Shown piece by piece: positions 43,469-53,091 of a DNA stretch of 64,000 bases. Location of the stretch: contig PMZJ01000029.1 in assembly GCA_003170415.1 (NCBI GenBank), positions 27,985 to 91,984 on the forward strand, written 5' to 3'. Position 1 is the stretch's first letter; every line of letters begins with the position of its first letter. This DNA is from Phycisphaerales bacterium (lineage in GTDB: Bacteria; Planctomycetota; Phycisphaerae; Sedimentisphaerales; Anaerobacaceae). The notes beneath the pieces are model-generated. The model saw only the letters and a list, made by a program, of their open reading frames with translations. It had not been told where the DNA came from and made no database searches. The position numbers and the translations under genes are program-made.

Positions 43469-43485
43469 TGCAAACGCCGTGCCAA
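43469..43485 (-). promoter_or_regulatory. Putative sigma-54 promoter of dnaK
   Basis: On the minus strand, TTGGCACGGCGTTTGCA matches the consensus YTGGCACG-N4-TTGCW at every defined position. The expected start of transcription is near 43459, giving a leader of about 50 bases before the dnaK ATG at 43409. Confidence 0.7.
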
Positions 43486-43611
43486 AGGCCCAACCGAAGA
43501 CCAATACGCCATAACTATATTGAAACAAAGAAGTTACAATTATTGGACAAATGAAGATCGTATGTGTTTTTGCCATTTTGGCAGGCGCCAACGGCAGTAA
43601 GGGGTGCCGGC

Positions 43612-44745
43612 TTAGCCGTTTAAGGCGGAACGGATGATTTGGGCGCGGAGGGCGTCGCGGTGGGTGGAATCAAGCTCCTTGCCGTAGTTGAGCTGCAAAT
43701 GTGCGGGCAACGTAAGCAAAAACAGCCGATTCACCGTTACAATGGATATCTTGTCTGTCGTTCCAGCGTTGCCGGCGTCGCCCACGTCAGCTCCCAGCGA
43801 GCAAAGCCGGTCGATTGCGGGCGTGGACGCACCCTGATGTTTGCGCATATTCAGCCCCAGCCGGATGTGACTGAGCAGAAACAACGCCTCCTGAGAGCTT
43901 ATCAGATTGGCATTTTTCAACAGGGCAAGCGCACGCGAGATTTTGTCGTCGAGCAAACTGGCATCGTGTGAAAGCAACTGGCTGCGGGCCGCGTGCTCAT
44001 ATTCCACAATTTCAGGGATAATCGTTTTCTCGAACTGGTTAACAATATCATTCTCGCGGACGCCTAATGTTATCTGGTTGGAGAGCTGGTAAAAGTCGCC
44101 CGCCGCCTCGGTGCCTTCGCCGAAGAGTCCCCGCACCGCCAACCCAAGCGCTTTTGCGGCGTTGAGAAATTTTTCTATCTGGCCCGTCATTTTCAGCGCG
44201 GGCAGATGAAGCATAACCGATACCCTGATTCCCGTCCCGAGATTCGTGGGGCAGGCGGTAAGATAGCCGTATTTGGGACTGAAGGCGTATTCAACCTTCT
44301 GCTCAATCAAATCATCGATGCGGTTAATCTGCTCGATGCAGGCGGACAACTGGCAACCGGCCTTTAGCACCTGAAGCCGGAGATGGTCCTCTTCATTTAT
44401 CATCGCCGTGAAAAACTCCCGCCGGGCAATCACCGCCCCTCGCGGGCCTTTGCCAAAGGCGTGATTCTGACTGATAAGATGCCGTTCGACCAGGAATCGT
44501 TTTTCCAGCGCGGGCACCTTGTCAACGCCGATATAAAAAACCTCATCGCCAAGGTCCAGCGCCATCAAAACATCTTTGAGTTTTCTTAATATCTCCGCTT
44601 TTTCCGTCGCCGGGCAGGCGGCCAGAAACCTGTGACCCGCGAGGTTTCGCGCCAGGCGCACACGCGAGGAAATTACCACGTCCGAGAGAGGCCCCTCCCC
44701 GCTGAACCATTCGTTGATATTCCCGCTTATTTCAGTCAGTTTCAT
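43612..44745 (-). CDS. mcsB: Protein-arginine kinase McsB
   Basis: 377 residues. ATP:guanido-phosphotransferase fold that phosphorylates arginines of damaged proteins, marking them for Clp proteases. VISSRVRLARNLAGHRF, NEEDHLRLQ, CPTNLGTGIRVSVMLHLP and the terminal block with DRLCSLGAD. It lies 14 bases after mcsA and is translated together with it. In Firmicutes it sits with ctsR and clpC, neither of which is seen here. Confidence 0.94.
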   Translation of the reverse strand: MKLTEISGNINEWFSGEGPLSDVVISSRVRLARNLAGHRFLAACPATEKAEILRKLKDVLMALDLGDEVFYIGVDKVPALEKRFLVERHLISQNHAFGKGPRGAVIARREFFTAMINEEDHLRLQVLKAGCQLSACIEQINRIDDLIEQKVEYAFSPKYGYLTACPTNLGTGIRVSVMLHLPALKMTGQIEKFLNAAKALGLAVRGLFGEGTEAAGDFYQLSNQITLGVRENDIVNQFEKTIIPEIVEYEHAARSQLLSHDASLLDDKISRALALLKNANLISSQEALFLLSHIRLGLNMRKHQGASTPAIDRLCSLGADVGDAGNAGTTDKISIVTVNRLFLLTLPAHLQLNYGKELDSTHRDALRAQIIRSALNG

Positions 44746-44759
44746 CGCAGCAAAACGCG

Positions 44760-45254
44760 TTACTTAAATTCAGCGAGCTTGTCCCGCAATTTCGCGGCAA
44801 GCTCGTAATCCTCTTTTCGCACTGCCTCATCGAGCTGCTGTCGCAACTGGGCAATCTCAAGTTGTTTTTTCGAGTCGGTCGGTATCTTCGCCGGCACTTT
44901 GCCGCAGTGGCAGGTCGCGCCGTCGTGCGCCTTTTTTATCAGGGGCAAAAGCTGTTTCTCGAAGACCTCGTAATCGTTCGGGCAGCCGAGGACGGCCTTG
45001 TCCCGGAACTTATCGAGCGTGTAGCCGCAGTTCGGGCAGACTGGCTCGCTCTCAGCAGGTTCCGCCGGCTCCTCACCCTTGGGCCCCGCCGAAAGCAGGT
45101 TGCTCAAAAGCTCATTTAAGGGGATATAGCTCTTTGTCCCCACGCCCTGCTCCTGCGCACACTGCTCGCAAAGGTGCATCTCCGTCCGAACACCGTCGGC
45201 TATCTCCGTCAGGTGTATCGTCGCCTCTTTACTCTGGCAAACCTCACATTGCAT
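44760..45254 (-). CDS. mcsA: McsA, zinc-finger activator of McsB
   Basis: 164 residues. CxxC pairs in MQCEVCQ, HLCEQCAQ, CPNCGY and CHCGK bind zinc. A C-terminal UvrB/UvrC-like helix pair (LRQQLDEAVRKEDYELAAKLRDKL) is characteristic. It activates McsB. Promoter with an extended -10 lies just upstream. Confidence 0.92.
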   Translation of the reverse strand: MQCEVCQSKEATIHLTEIADGVRTEMHLCEQCAQEQGVGTKSYIPLNELLSNLLSAGPKGEEPAEPAESEPVCPNCGYTLDKFRDKAVLGCPNDYEVFEKQLLPLIKKAHDGATCHCGKVPAKIPTDSKKQLEIAQLRQQLDEAVRKEDYELAAKLRDKLAEFK

Positions 45255-45277
45255 AAAAACCTCGATTTAACATGATT

Positions 45278-45283
45278 ATTATA
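45278..45283 (-). promoter_or_regulatory. Extended -10 promoter of mcsA
   Basis: Minus-strand TGGTATAAT, a perfect -10 with the TGN extension, about 24 bases before the mcsA ATG. No well-placed -35: the nearest TTGACG is 21 bases away. Confidence 0.55.
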
Positions 45284-45380
45284 CCACACCGGCGCTTAAT
45301 AAATCGTCAATTTTCCCGCCCTCCTGAATATCCAATCGACGCGGAATGTCGTCTTTCGGCTTAAAACCTGGAACTCGATG

Positions 45381-45749
45381 CTATCTTTTGCTGTAAATCG
45401 CCCAGCAGCCCACCTGCTCACTGACTTTAACGCTTTTCAGCAGGACGTTTTTCGGCAGGGTCGGCTCAAGCCGGTCGAAAATATACACCGCCACGTTCTC
45501 CGCCGATGGGCACTTGTCGTGGAAATAATCCGACTCGTTCAGGACCGTCTCATGGAGCTTGGAGGTAATATCCGTAATCCGCGATTTGAGTTGTGCGAAA
45601 CCTATCACCATCCCGCCACTGTCCGGCATCTCACCGCTGACCTCAACATCCACCGCCCAGAAATGCTCATGTTTCGGCTCTCTTGTCCCATCCGGCAAAG
45701 GAACGCTGTGCCACGCCTTGAATTGCGTCTCGATTCCAATCGTAAACAC
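45381..45749 (-). CDS. 6-pyruvoyl-tetrahydropterin synthase family protein
   Basis: 122 residues. Zinc ligands H14 (FKAWHS) and H27-x-H29 (KHEHFWAVDVEV), then CPSAENVAVYIFDRL and VKVSEQVGCWAIY, all in PTPS/QueD order. The catalytic Cys, expected four residues before H27, is replaced (R23, with E24 next to it), so it need not be a normal QueD; Glu-containing PTPS variants are known. No other queuosine gene is nearby. Confidence 0.8.
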   Translation of the reverse strand: MFTIGIETQFKAWHSVPLPDGTREPKHEHFWAVDVEVSGEMPDSGGMVIGFAQLKSRITDITSKLHETVLNESDYFHDKCPSAENVAVYIFDRLEPTLPKNVLLKSVKVSEQVGCWAIYSKR

Positions 45750-45835
45750 GTTTACACTCCCAAAAAACCAATCCCTGATTAGCAGACGGCATCCTTGCCT
45801 TAATAACCGCCTTTAACTATGTTTCGCCTATTTGC

Positions 45836-46327
45836 CTATTGTTTCTTGAATCGTTCTCGCAATCGGCGATATACATTCTCAGGCACTAAGTTAGAAATAT
45901 CGCCCCCAAGCGACGCTACCTGGCGAACCAGGGTCGAGCTTATAAACCCGTATTGTTCCGTCGTCATTACAAATATCGTCTCTATCCCCGTAACCGACCG
46001 GTTGGTCATCGCAAGCTCAAATTCATAATTCACGTCCGTCAAACTGCGCAATCCGCGAAGTATGACGTTGGCCTTTTTTTGTCGGGCATATTCCACCGTC
46101 AGGCCATCGAAACCCTCAACTGATACCCCGTGCAGGCCCTTTACAAGCTCCGCTATCATTTCAACCCGCTCCTCAGGGCTGAAAAGCTGGTCTTTAAGCG
46201 GACTTCTGCCCACCGCCACAATCAGCTCGTCAAAAAGCTTCAGGCCCCGATGAATTACGTCGAGATGGCCGTTCGTAATCGGGTCAAAAGACCCCGGAAA
46301 AATCGCACGCACAAATTTATCGCTCAT
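45836..46327 (-). CDS. coaD: Phosphopantetheine adenylyltransferase
   Basis: 163 residues. Penultimate step of coenzyme A synthesis. AIFPGSFDPITNGHLDVI holds the T/HxGH nucleotidyltransferase motif; VILRGLRSLTDVNYEFELAMTNR and FISSTLVRQVASLGGDIS complete the family pattern. Confidence 0.97.
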   Translation of the reverse strand: MSDKFVRAIFPGSFDPITNGHLDVIHRGLKLFDELIVAVGRSPLKDQLFSPEERVEMIAELVKGLHGVSVEGFDGLTVEYARQKKANVILRGLRSLTDVNYEFELAMTNRSVTGIETIFVMTTEQYGFISSTLVRQVASLGGDISNLVPENVYRRLRERFKKQ

Positions 46328-46411
46328 AATCTTTCTTTTCCTAACGCTAATCCGGTATTATACCCCCCCACTCTCACAGGTCAAATCTTCTCCCGCCATC
46401 AAAACGGGCTA

Positions 46412-46440
46412 TTGCATTACGCCGGCAAATATGATATTAT
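46412..46440 (+). promoter_or_regulatory. Promoter of the first prepilin-like gene
   Basis: TTGCAT (46412-46417), 17-base spacer, TATTAT (46435-46440). The spacer end and -10 (AATATGATATTATTG) match the promoter of the second gene. Confidence 0.7.
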
Positions 46441-46498
46441 TGATTGTATTAAGGATCCTCGAACTTGATTCGGTTTATATTTATCAAAGGATGTGCTT

Positions 46499-47518
46499 AT
46501 GAACGGGCAAAAAACGCCTGCACAGCGTAAAATAGGGCCTGCCCTCCGCAGCAAGAGCGAAGGTGGATTTACACTCGTCGAACTGCTGGTAGTCATCGCA
46601 ATCATCGCCCTTCTTATGGCCGTACTGCTGCCGGCGCTGAACAGGGCCCGCGAACAGGGCAAACGCGTCGTCTGCCTGAGCAACCTCAAGCAGTTGACCC
46701 TCGGTTGGATGAATTACGCAACGGCAAACAACGACAAACTCGTAAACGGTGCCCCGCTGGGGCCCGGCGATAATCCTCCGGCCTCGTTTGCCTGTTCGGC
46801 TCCGGCGGCTGGTACCGATGGAAGAACTAAGGCTCTTGCCCCTGCGCCGGGAAATGTTCTTGCTAGTGCCTGGGGAGGAAACTATCTTACAATTCACAAG
46901 GATGAATTGCCATGGATCGGTCCCGCTTATGCATTTGACTCCGGTGGGCAATGGCAGGATACCCTACACCAAACCACGTGTCTCCAAAGAGTCGCTGTTC
47001 AGACAGGCGCATTGTGGAAATATGCCCAAGACGAAAAAGTTTACCGTTGTCCATCTGGCGACAAGGGCGACGTGGTCTCATATACGATCATGGATTCAAT
47101 GAACGGTAAAACTATTTACAGTATTACCGGTCTTCCTGCCGCTCAAGCTACGGCCCTACTGATGAAAAACCTCGGCCAGATTCCAAGAGCCTCATCGCGA
47201 ATGGTATTCATAGACGAGGGCCATCCAAGCCCGGACAGTTACGCGGTTTACCATGATTACTCGTATTGGTTTGACCTCCCGATGATTCGTCATGGCCAGG
47301 GAACAGATCTGTCTTATGCCGACGGCCACGCAGGACGCATAATGTTTAAGGGCCAAGAGACCATCGCCTGCGCAAAACTTGTTGGAGGTGTATATAATAC
47401 CGTTACCTGTACACCAACGTCATGTGATGGCAAAGAGGACCTATACATGATGCAGATGGGTTGCTGGGGATACTCACCCATAGTTCCGGGCACCTGCAAA
47501 TTTTCTCCGGCGGACTAA
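46499..47518 (+). CDS. Prepilin-type exported protein (H-x9-DG family)
   Basis: 339 residues. After a basic N-terminus comes a type IV prepilin signal [32 protein letters not shown], cleaved after Gly. The rest contains [16 protein letters not shown] and near the C-terminus a histidine-DG block ([14 protein letters not shown]), as in planctomycete DUF1559-like proteins. Role: unknown pseudopilin-like surface or secretion component. AAAGGATG precedes the ATG. Confidence 0.85.
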   Translation: MNGQKTPAQRKIGPALRSKSEGGFTLVELLVVIAIIALLMAVLLPALNRAREQGKRVVCLSNLKQLTLGWMNYATANNDKLVNGAPLGPGDNPPASFACSAPAAGTDGRTKALAPAPGNVLASAWGGNYLTIHKDELPWIGPAYAFDSGGQWQDTLHQTTCLQRVAVQTGALWKYAQDEKVYRCPSGDKGDVVSYTIMDSMNGKTIYSITGLPAAQATALLMKNLGQIPRASSRMVFIDEGHPSPDSYAVYHDYSYWFDLPMIRHGQGTDLSYADGHAGRIMFKGQETIACAKLVGGVYNTVTCTPTSCDGKEDLYMMQMGCWGYSPIVPGTCKFSPAD

Positions 47519-47589
47519 CAGGCAAACTCGCTTAGGGCATCTAAAGACCAGCAAAAAGCGGTCATTCTCGTGATACGCGATACCCTCTA

Positions 47590-47618
47590 TTGACCCCTGC
47601 CTGTGAATATGGTATTAT
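47590..47618 (+). promoter_or_regulatory. Promoter of the second prepilin-like gene
   Basis: TTGACC (47590-47595), spacer 17, TATTAT (47613-47618). Confidence 0.75.
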
Positions 47619-47666
47619 TGTGAGCAGGTGATAAGAACCTTACACTAAAATATATGGGGTTGGCTA

Positions 47667-48662
47667 ATGAACAGACGGAAATCGCTCGCCCGGCGCAGCC
47701 TTGGCGTAACAGGATTTACTCTCGTAGAATTGCTTGTTGTCATCGCAATCATCGCCCTTCTTATGGCCGTGCTGCTGCCTGCCCTGAACAAGGCCCGCGT
47801 ACAGGCCAAACGTATCGTGTGCCTGAGTGATCTCAAGCAGTTGACCCTCGGCTGGATGACTTATGCCTCGGGCAACAACGATAAGCTCGTCAACGGCGCT
47901 CCTGAAACGCCAAGTAATACAGCCTTGGCTGCATGCCCGGGCTGTTCAGCCGGAGATAATTGCATGGCTGTTGCGCCAACCGGTCCTGGGGGTAACAATA
48001 ATAATGATTCTTATCATATAAAGGAGTTGCCCTGGATTGGGCAATACAATTTAGCAACCGCTTCAGATTGCGGCAAGAAATGTGCTATTGATTCCGGCGC
48101 ATTGTGGAAATACCTGAAGGATTACAAGGTTTACCATTGTCCGCTCGGAAATAAAGGTGAAACTGTTACATACGCGATAGTCGATGGAGTGAATGGTCGC
48201 CCCGATGGAAGAGGGGGCTCATATGGAGGCACATCGAACCTTGTTCCGCCAGGACCGTGGAAAAAGACCCTCGGCCAGATAAAAGGGTCTGCAAAACAGG
48301 TCGTATTTGTTGATGAAGGCAAGATAACTGCGGATAGCTTTGCCGTTCAATATAGTTCAGGAGGCTGGGGCGATGGAGCCGGGAACTGGTTTGACGGCCC
48401 TGATGCCCGGCACGGTGACGGGACCACCCTTTCTTTCTCCGACGGGCACTCCGAATACTGGAAGTGGTGCATAGAGACAGCCAACTATGCCCGACTGGTG
48501 GACGCAGGCACAGCCAATTATGGTTTCCCAAGAGGTCCGCTGCCAGCAGGAGTATCAGCACCTGACGCCGCGTTTCAGGACCTGTACAAAATGACGCTTG
48601 GCTGCTGGGGAAAATTAGATTCTTCTATCATTACCGCCGGCCATCCGCCCAAAATTGAATGA
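47667..48662 (+). CDS. Prepilin-type exported protein (H-x9-DG family), paralogue
   Basis: 331 residues. Signal [20 protein letters not shown] after a basic leader; [28 protein letters not shown] and [20 protein letters not shown] parallel the preceding gene. The two share the N-terminal third closely, differ in the middle and have similar promoters, so they arose by tandem duplication. Confidence 0.85.
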   Translation: MNRRKSLARRSLGVTGFTLVELLVVIAIIALLMAVLLPALNKARVQAKRIVCLSDLKQLTLGWMTYASGNNDKLVNGAPETPSNTALAACPGCSAGDNCMAVAPTGPGGNNNNDSYHIKELPWIGQYNLATASDCGKKCAIDSGALWKYLKDYKVYHCPLGNKGETVTYAIVDGVNGRPDGRGGSYGGTSNLVPPGPWKKTLGQIKGSAKQVVFVDEGKITADSFAVQYSSGGWGDGAGNWFDGPDARHGDGTTLSFSDGHSEYWKWCIETANYARLVDAGTANYGFPRGPLPAGVSAPDAAFQDLYKMTLGCWGKLDSSIITAGHPPKIE

Positions 48663-48883
48663 CAAAACCGCCCGAATCGCCAAACTTCGGGAACATCCAC
48701 CGGCAATAAGCCCGGCAGGTTTTTCACGCCGGCAACTACCTCAAGTTCCTGTCCTCCACGCTAAATTTCTATTGCATCGGCTATCGGTTTTAGATAACCT
48801 GCTGGCTTTCTACTGAGCCGGGGTTGCGATGAATCAGGTCCCGGCAAGGCAGTATGCAACATGCGCTTTTTTAAGGAGTTACT

Positions 48884-50767
48884 ATGCTGCTTCATCCTAT
48901 CGACCTTGGGATAATCGGCGCGTATATCGTCGTGATTATGGCCGCCGGGTTCGCGATGTCCAAACTCGCCAGCAAAAACCTTGACTCCTATTTCTTAGGC
49001 GGCAACAAAATCCCCTGGTACGTCCTCGGCGTCGCAAATGCCTCCGGTATGTTCGATATCACGGGCACGATGTGGCTTGTTATGACCGTTTTCGTCTATG
49101 GCCTCAAAGGCGTGTTTTTGCCCTGGGTCTGGCCTGTCTTTAACCAGATATTCCTTATGATTTTCCTGGCCACGTGGCTTCGCCGGTCAAACGTTATGAC
49201 AGGCGCACAGTGGATTAACACCCGGTTCGGCAACAGCTTGGGGGCGAAACTTTCCAATATCAGCGTCGTCATTTTCGCACTGGTCAGCGTCGTCGGCTTT
49301 TTGGCTTACGATTTCAGGGGTATGGGCAAGTTTGCTGTGATTTTCTTCCCCTGGGACCTGTCCGGGGCAAGCTGGTGTCCGTCGGGCATATATAATTTCC
49401 TGGAAAAAATACTGCCCGGCTGCCTGTCATCCGCGAATATGTACGCGATTATCCTTATGGGAGTAACGACGATTTATGTCATCTTCGGCGGTATGTTCAG
49501 CGTTACTGTTACCGACGTTATCCAGTATGTCCTTATGACTATCGCTTCAGTCCTTATCGCCATCGTGGCGATGAAGCACACAACCGCGGCGCAGATTACC
49601 GCCTCTGTTCCAGACGGCTGGCACAACCTGTTCTTCGGCTGGAAGCTCAACCTCGACTGGTCACAGCACATCCCCGCCCTTGCCGACAGAATCGCAAAAG
49701 ACGGCTGGGAGCTTTTCAGCTTGTTCTTTATGATGGTTCTTTTCAAAGGTATCCTGCTCAGTATCGCCGGGCCTGCACCTAACTATGATATGCAGAGAAT
49801 CCTCGCGACGCGAAGCCCCAAAGAAGCCGCGAAGATGAGCGGGTTTGTGTCGGTAGTGCTGTTTTTCCCGCGCTACCTGATGGTTACGGGCATCGTCGTT
49901 CTTGGGCTGGTCTTCTTCAAGGAGGAGATTGTTAAAATGGGCGGTGCATTTGACGTCGAGCAGGTCCTGCCGAACGTTATCAGCAGATTCCTGCCCGCTG
50001 GATTAATCGGCTTTGTCCTCGCGGGGTTGCTCGCCGCATTTATGAGCACCTTCACCTCGACAATTAACGCCGGCGCTTCTTATGTCGTCAACGACCTCTA
50101 CAAAAAATACATCAAACCCGGCAAGCCGGAAAAGCATTACGTCCGCGCAAGTTACATCTGTTCAATTATAGTCGTGGTCGTCGGTATCGCCTTCGGCTTT
50201 TTGACCGGGTCAGTCAACACCGTTACTATGTGGATTGTCAATGGTCTGTGGGGCGCATACGTCGCGACGAATGTCCTGAAGTGGTACTGGTGGCGGTTTA
50301 ATGGCATGGGTTACTTCTACGGCATGATTTCAGGCATCGCAGCAGCCGTTTTCATCCCGATGTTTTTCCTCGACAAGACCGTGCTGTGGGGCCTTGAAAG
50401 AAATCTGATGCTGTTCCCGGTCATTCTGGTAATAAGTGCCGGTACCGCAGTTATCGTCAGCCTGCTTACAGAACCGGACGATATTGAGGTGCTCAAAAAG
50501 TTTTACAAACAGGTCCGACCCTGGGGATGCTGGGGTCCGATACGCCAAATGGTTATGGCTGAAGATGCGTCTTTCAAACCTAACACCAACTTCAAACGCG
50601 ATATGGTCAACGTGGCCGTCGGCATCATATGGCAACTGACACTCGTCCTGATTCCGATTTACTTAGTTATCAAAAGCTTCAGGGAGATGTGGATTTCCAT
50701 CGCGGTGCTCGTCGTTACATCTATTTTCCTGAAATTGAACTGGTATAACAAACTTGAAGAGAACTAA
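48884..50767 (+). CDS. Sodium:solute symporter family transporter
   Basis: 627 residues, about 13-14 membrane segments. SSS-family features: DSYFLGGNKIPWYVLGVANASGMFDITGTMW in the first part and GFVLAGLLAAFMSTFTSTINAGASYVVNDLYKKYI in the middle. AAGGAG precedes the ATG. It is followed 21 bases later by a GH130 phosphorylase, so it probably imports a sugar such as a mannose-containing disaccharide (inference). Confidence 0.9.
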   Translation: MLLHPIDLGIIGAYIVVIMAAGFAMSKLASKNLDSYFLGGNKIPWYVLGVANASGMFDITGTMWLVMTVFVYGLKGVFLPWVWPVFNQIFLMIFLATWLRRSNVMTGAQWINTRFGNSLGAKLSNISVVIFALVSVVGFLAYDFRGMGKFAVIFFPWDLSGASWCPSGIYNFLEKILPGCLSSANMYAIILMGVTTIYVIFGGMFSVTVTDVIQYVLMTIASVLIAIVAMKHTTAAQITASVPDGWHNLFFGWKLNLDWSQHIPALADRIAKDGWELFSLFFMMVLFKGILLSIAGPAPNYDMQRILATRSPKEAAKMSGFVSVVLFFPRYLMVTGIVVLGLVFFKEEIVKMGGAFDVEQVLPNVISRFLPAGLIGFVLAGLLAAFMSTFTSTINAGASYVVNDLYKKYIKPGKPEKHYVRASYICSIIVVVVGIAFGFLTGSVNTVTMWIVNGLWGAYVATNVLKWYWWRFNGMGYFYGMISGIAAAVFIPMFFLDKTVLWGLERNLMLFPVILVISAGTAVIVSLLTEPDDIEVLKKFYKQVRPWGCWGPIRQMVMAEDASFKPNTNFKRDMVNVAVGIIWQLTLVLIPIYLVIKSFREMWISIAVLVVTSIFLKLNWYNKLEEN

Positions 50768-50788
50768 AAACCAACAGGAACAAAAGAT

Positions 50789-51991
50789 ATGAATAAGAAG
50801 ACATTCGACGCAAAAGTCAAAAAACTGTTCGCGGAACATAAACGCTTCATCGCACACAAAAACACCAAAGTCAAAGAGACCAACGGCGTTTATTATCGCT
50901 ATAAATACCCGGTCCTGACCGCCGAACATACGCCCGTCTTCTGGCGCTATGACCTCGATTACAAGAGCAACCCGAACCTTATGGAACGGCTCAGTGTGAA
51001 CTGCGCGTTCAACCCCGGCGCTATCGAATTTGACGGCAAAATATGTCTCGTTGGCCGAGTCGAAGGCGTTGACAGAAAATCATTCTTCGCAATCGCGGAA
51101 AGTAAATCTGGCGTCGATAACTTTAAGTTCTGGGATTACCCGATTCTCCTTCCCGAAACTAACGACCCGGATATCAACGTTTACGATATGCGATTGGTCA
51201 AGCACGAGGATGGCTGGATTTACGGCCTGTTCTGCTCCGAACGAAAAGACCCGAATGCGCATCGCGGCGACCTGTCCAGCGCGACCGCTCAATGCGGCAT
51301 CGTCCGCACCAAAGACCTCAAAAATTGGCAGCGTCTCGATGATTTGAAAACCACCTCGCCCCAGCAGCGAAACGTCGTCCTGCATCCCGAATTCATCAAC
51401 GGCAAATACGCACTCTATACACGCCCGCAGGATGGTTTCATCTCCGCGGGTTCAGGCGGCGGCATCGGCTGGGGACTCTGCGACAATATGGAGCACGCAG
51501 TAATCACAGGCCCCGAAACAATCGTCGATGACAGGCAATACCACACAATCAAAGAGGTCAAAAACGGTCTCGGCCCCGCTCCTATTAAAACCGCCAAGGG
51601 TTGGCTCCAGCTCGCTCACGGCGTCCGCGCCTGCGCATCGGGATTGCGTTATGTCGTTTACGCATTCCTCACCAAACTCGACCAGCCCAACAAGCTCATC
51701 GCTGAACCGGGCGGCTATCTAATCGCCCCCCAGGGCGAGGAGCGTATCGGCGACGTATCGAACGTTGTCTTTACCAATGGCTGGGTCGCCCGCAAAAATG
51801 GGCAGCTATTTATTTACTATGCATCTTCGGATACCCGCTGCCACGTCGCGGAAACGACTGTTGATTTGATGCTGGATTATGTTTTGAATACCCCGCCCGA
51901 AGCCGGCCGGTCTTACGCCTGCGTCCAGCAGAGATACAAGCTGATTTCTAAAAACCTGCCGATTATGAAGGCAATGAAAATTAAGCCCTGA
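50789..51991 (+). CDS. GH130 phosphorylase, 4-O-beta-D-mannosyl-D-glucose phosphorylase-like
   Basis: 400 residues. NCAFNPGAIEFDGKICLVGRVEGVDRKSFFAIAES, NVYDMRLVKHEDGWIYGLFCSERKDP and LHPEFINGKYALYTRPQDGF match GH130 subfamily 1, which phosphorolyses Man-beta-1,4-Glc to mannose-1-phosphate and glucose in the cytoplasm. No signal peptide, consistent with acting on an imported disaccharide. The partner gene is the upstream symporter. Substrate is a family-level prediction. Confidence 0.88.
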   Translation: MNKKTFDAKVKKLFAEHKRFIAHKNTKVKETNGVYYRYKYPVLTAEHTPVFWRYDLDYKSNPNLMERLSVNCAFNPGAIEFDGKICLVGRVEGVDRKSFFAIAESKSGVDNFKFWDYPILLPETNDPDINVYDMRLVKHEDGWIYGLFCSERKDPNAHRGDLSSATAQCGIVRTKDLKNWQRLDDLKTTSPQQRNVVLHPEFINGKYALYTRPQDGFISAGSGGGIGWGLCDNMEHAVITGPETIVDDRQYHTIKEVKNGLGPAPIKTAKGWLQLAHGVRACASGLRYVVYAFLTKLDQPNKLIAEPGGYLIAPQGEERIGDVSNVVFTNGWVARKNGQLFIYYASSDTRCHVAETTVDLMLDYVLNTPPEAGRSYACVQQRYKLISKNLPIMKAMKIKP

Positions 51992-52015
51992 AGCCAGTTT
52001 TCTACTTTTTCCTTT

Positions 52016-52699
52016 TTACTTTTTACTCTTCTTAAAGCATTCTTCCATAATGGCTGCGGTTGCGGTTGCGCCGAAGCGTGTGCAGCCAACCTCACGAACC
52101 TTCAACGCCATATCGAGGTCTCGCACGCCACCAGCCGCTTTGACCTGCACCTTCTTCGATACGGCCTTTCTCATCAGTTTCAAATCTTCTATTGTCGCCC
52201 CGCCGCCTGCGAAGCCGGTCGATGTCTTTACCCAGTCAGCGCCTGCCTCCTCGCACAATCGGCACGCAATCTTTTTTAGCTCATCGGTCAGGTAGAAATT
52301 TTCGAGTATGACCTTCACAAGGACCTTGTTCTTATGCGCGGTATCGACGACGGCTTTTATGTCATTGCGGACATAATCAAAGTCGCCGCTTTTAAGTTTG
52401 CAGATATTGAGCACCATATCAAGCTCAAGTGCGCCGTCTTTAATCGCCTGCTCCGCCTCGAAGACCTTGGTCTCCGTTTTGTTGTACCCGTGCGGAAAGC
52501 CGATTACCGTCGTGGGCTTGATATCTGTTCCTTTCAGCAGCATAGCCACTAAGGGCAACGCCCAAGGCGAACAGCAGACGGTTGCCACGCCGTATTTCTT
52601 GGCGACCTCGCAGCCCTTTCTAATCTCATCCGCCGTCATCTCCGGCTTCAAAAGCGAGTGGTCTATCATTTTCGCTATGTCCCTGCACGTCCATTCCAT
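52016..52699 (-). CDS. deoC: Deoxyribose-phosphate aldolase
   Basis: 227 residues. Cleaves 2-deoxyribose-5-phosphate to glyceraldehyde-3-phosphate and acetaldehyde. IDHSLLKPEMT at the N-terminus, VIGFPHGYN, the Schiff-base lysine in DWVKTSTGFAGGGATIEDL, and VKAAGGVRDLDMAL. Several ATGs are possible; the one at 52699 has GGAG at the right distance. Convergent with GH130. Confidence 0.94.
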   Translation of the reverse strand: MEWTCRDIAKMIDHSLLKPEMTADEIRKGCEVAKKYGVATVCCSPWALPLVAMLLKGTDIKPTTVIGFPHGYNKTETKVFEAEQAIKDGALELDMVLNICKLKSGDFDYVRNDIKAVVDTAHKNKVLVKVILENFYLTDELKKIACRLCEEAGADWVKTSTGFAGGGATIEDLKLMRKAVSKKVQVKAAGGVRDLDMALKVREVGCTRFGATATAAIMEECFKKSKK

Positions 52700-53091
52700 T
52701 GCCATTCTCCAAATCAAAATAAAATATCAAACCTAATTATTGATTATCAATCATCAATTATCAACTGCGGAGATTCAAGCTTTAAATTCAGCAACCAAAA
52801 ATCATAAATCTCAAACCCTAATCCACTGCTTTTCCACAACAAGCACTTACGTTGTGCATAAGCTGTTAAATGTAAAAATTTTTCGGTTGCAACCCCATTG
52901 CCAGCCGAGACATCGAACAAGTTGAAAAGAAAATTAAAGAAACGCGATTGATTCAATTCGCATCCTCCCAATAATTGCGGTTGTTCTGCCTGCGGTGAGT
53001 AAAATTGAACCGCGCAACGTAGTGCGATTTCCAGCGTATGGAGACGCGTTAAAAATTTAACAACGATTGGCTGCTTTCCGGGGAGATACAG
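52700..53091. other. Candidate replication origin (oriC) upstream of dnaA
   Basis: AT-rich space with DnaA-box-like sites: TTTTCCACA (52830-52838, one mismatch), the inverted perfect box TGTGCATAA (52853-52861, i.e. TTATGCACA) and a weaker TAATCCACT (52820-52828). AT-rich stretches flank them (52736-52760 and 52866-52884). By eye the strand skew turns from C-rich to G-rich here. dnaA begins at the right-hand end, and yidC-mnmE are within 15 kb. Confidence 0.55.

Noticed and set aside
43410-43611. CIRCE element or sigma-32 promoter before dnaK
   Set aside because: No TTAGCACTC/GAGTGCTAA inverted repeat or clear heat-shock -35/-10 was found; the sigma-54-like site is the best candidate.
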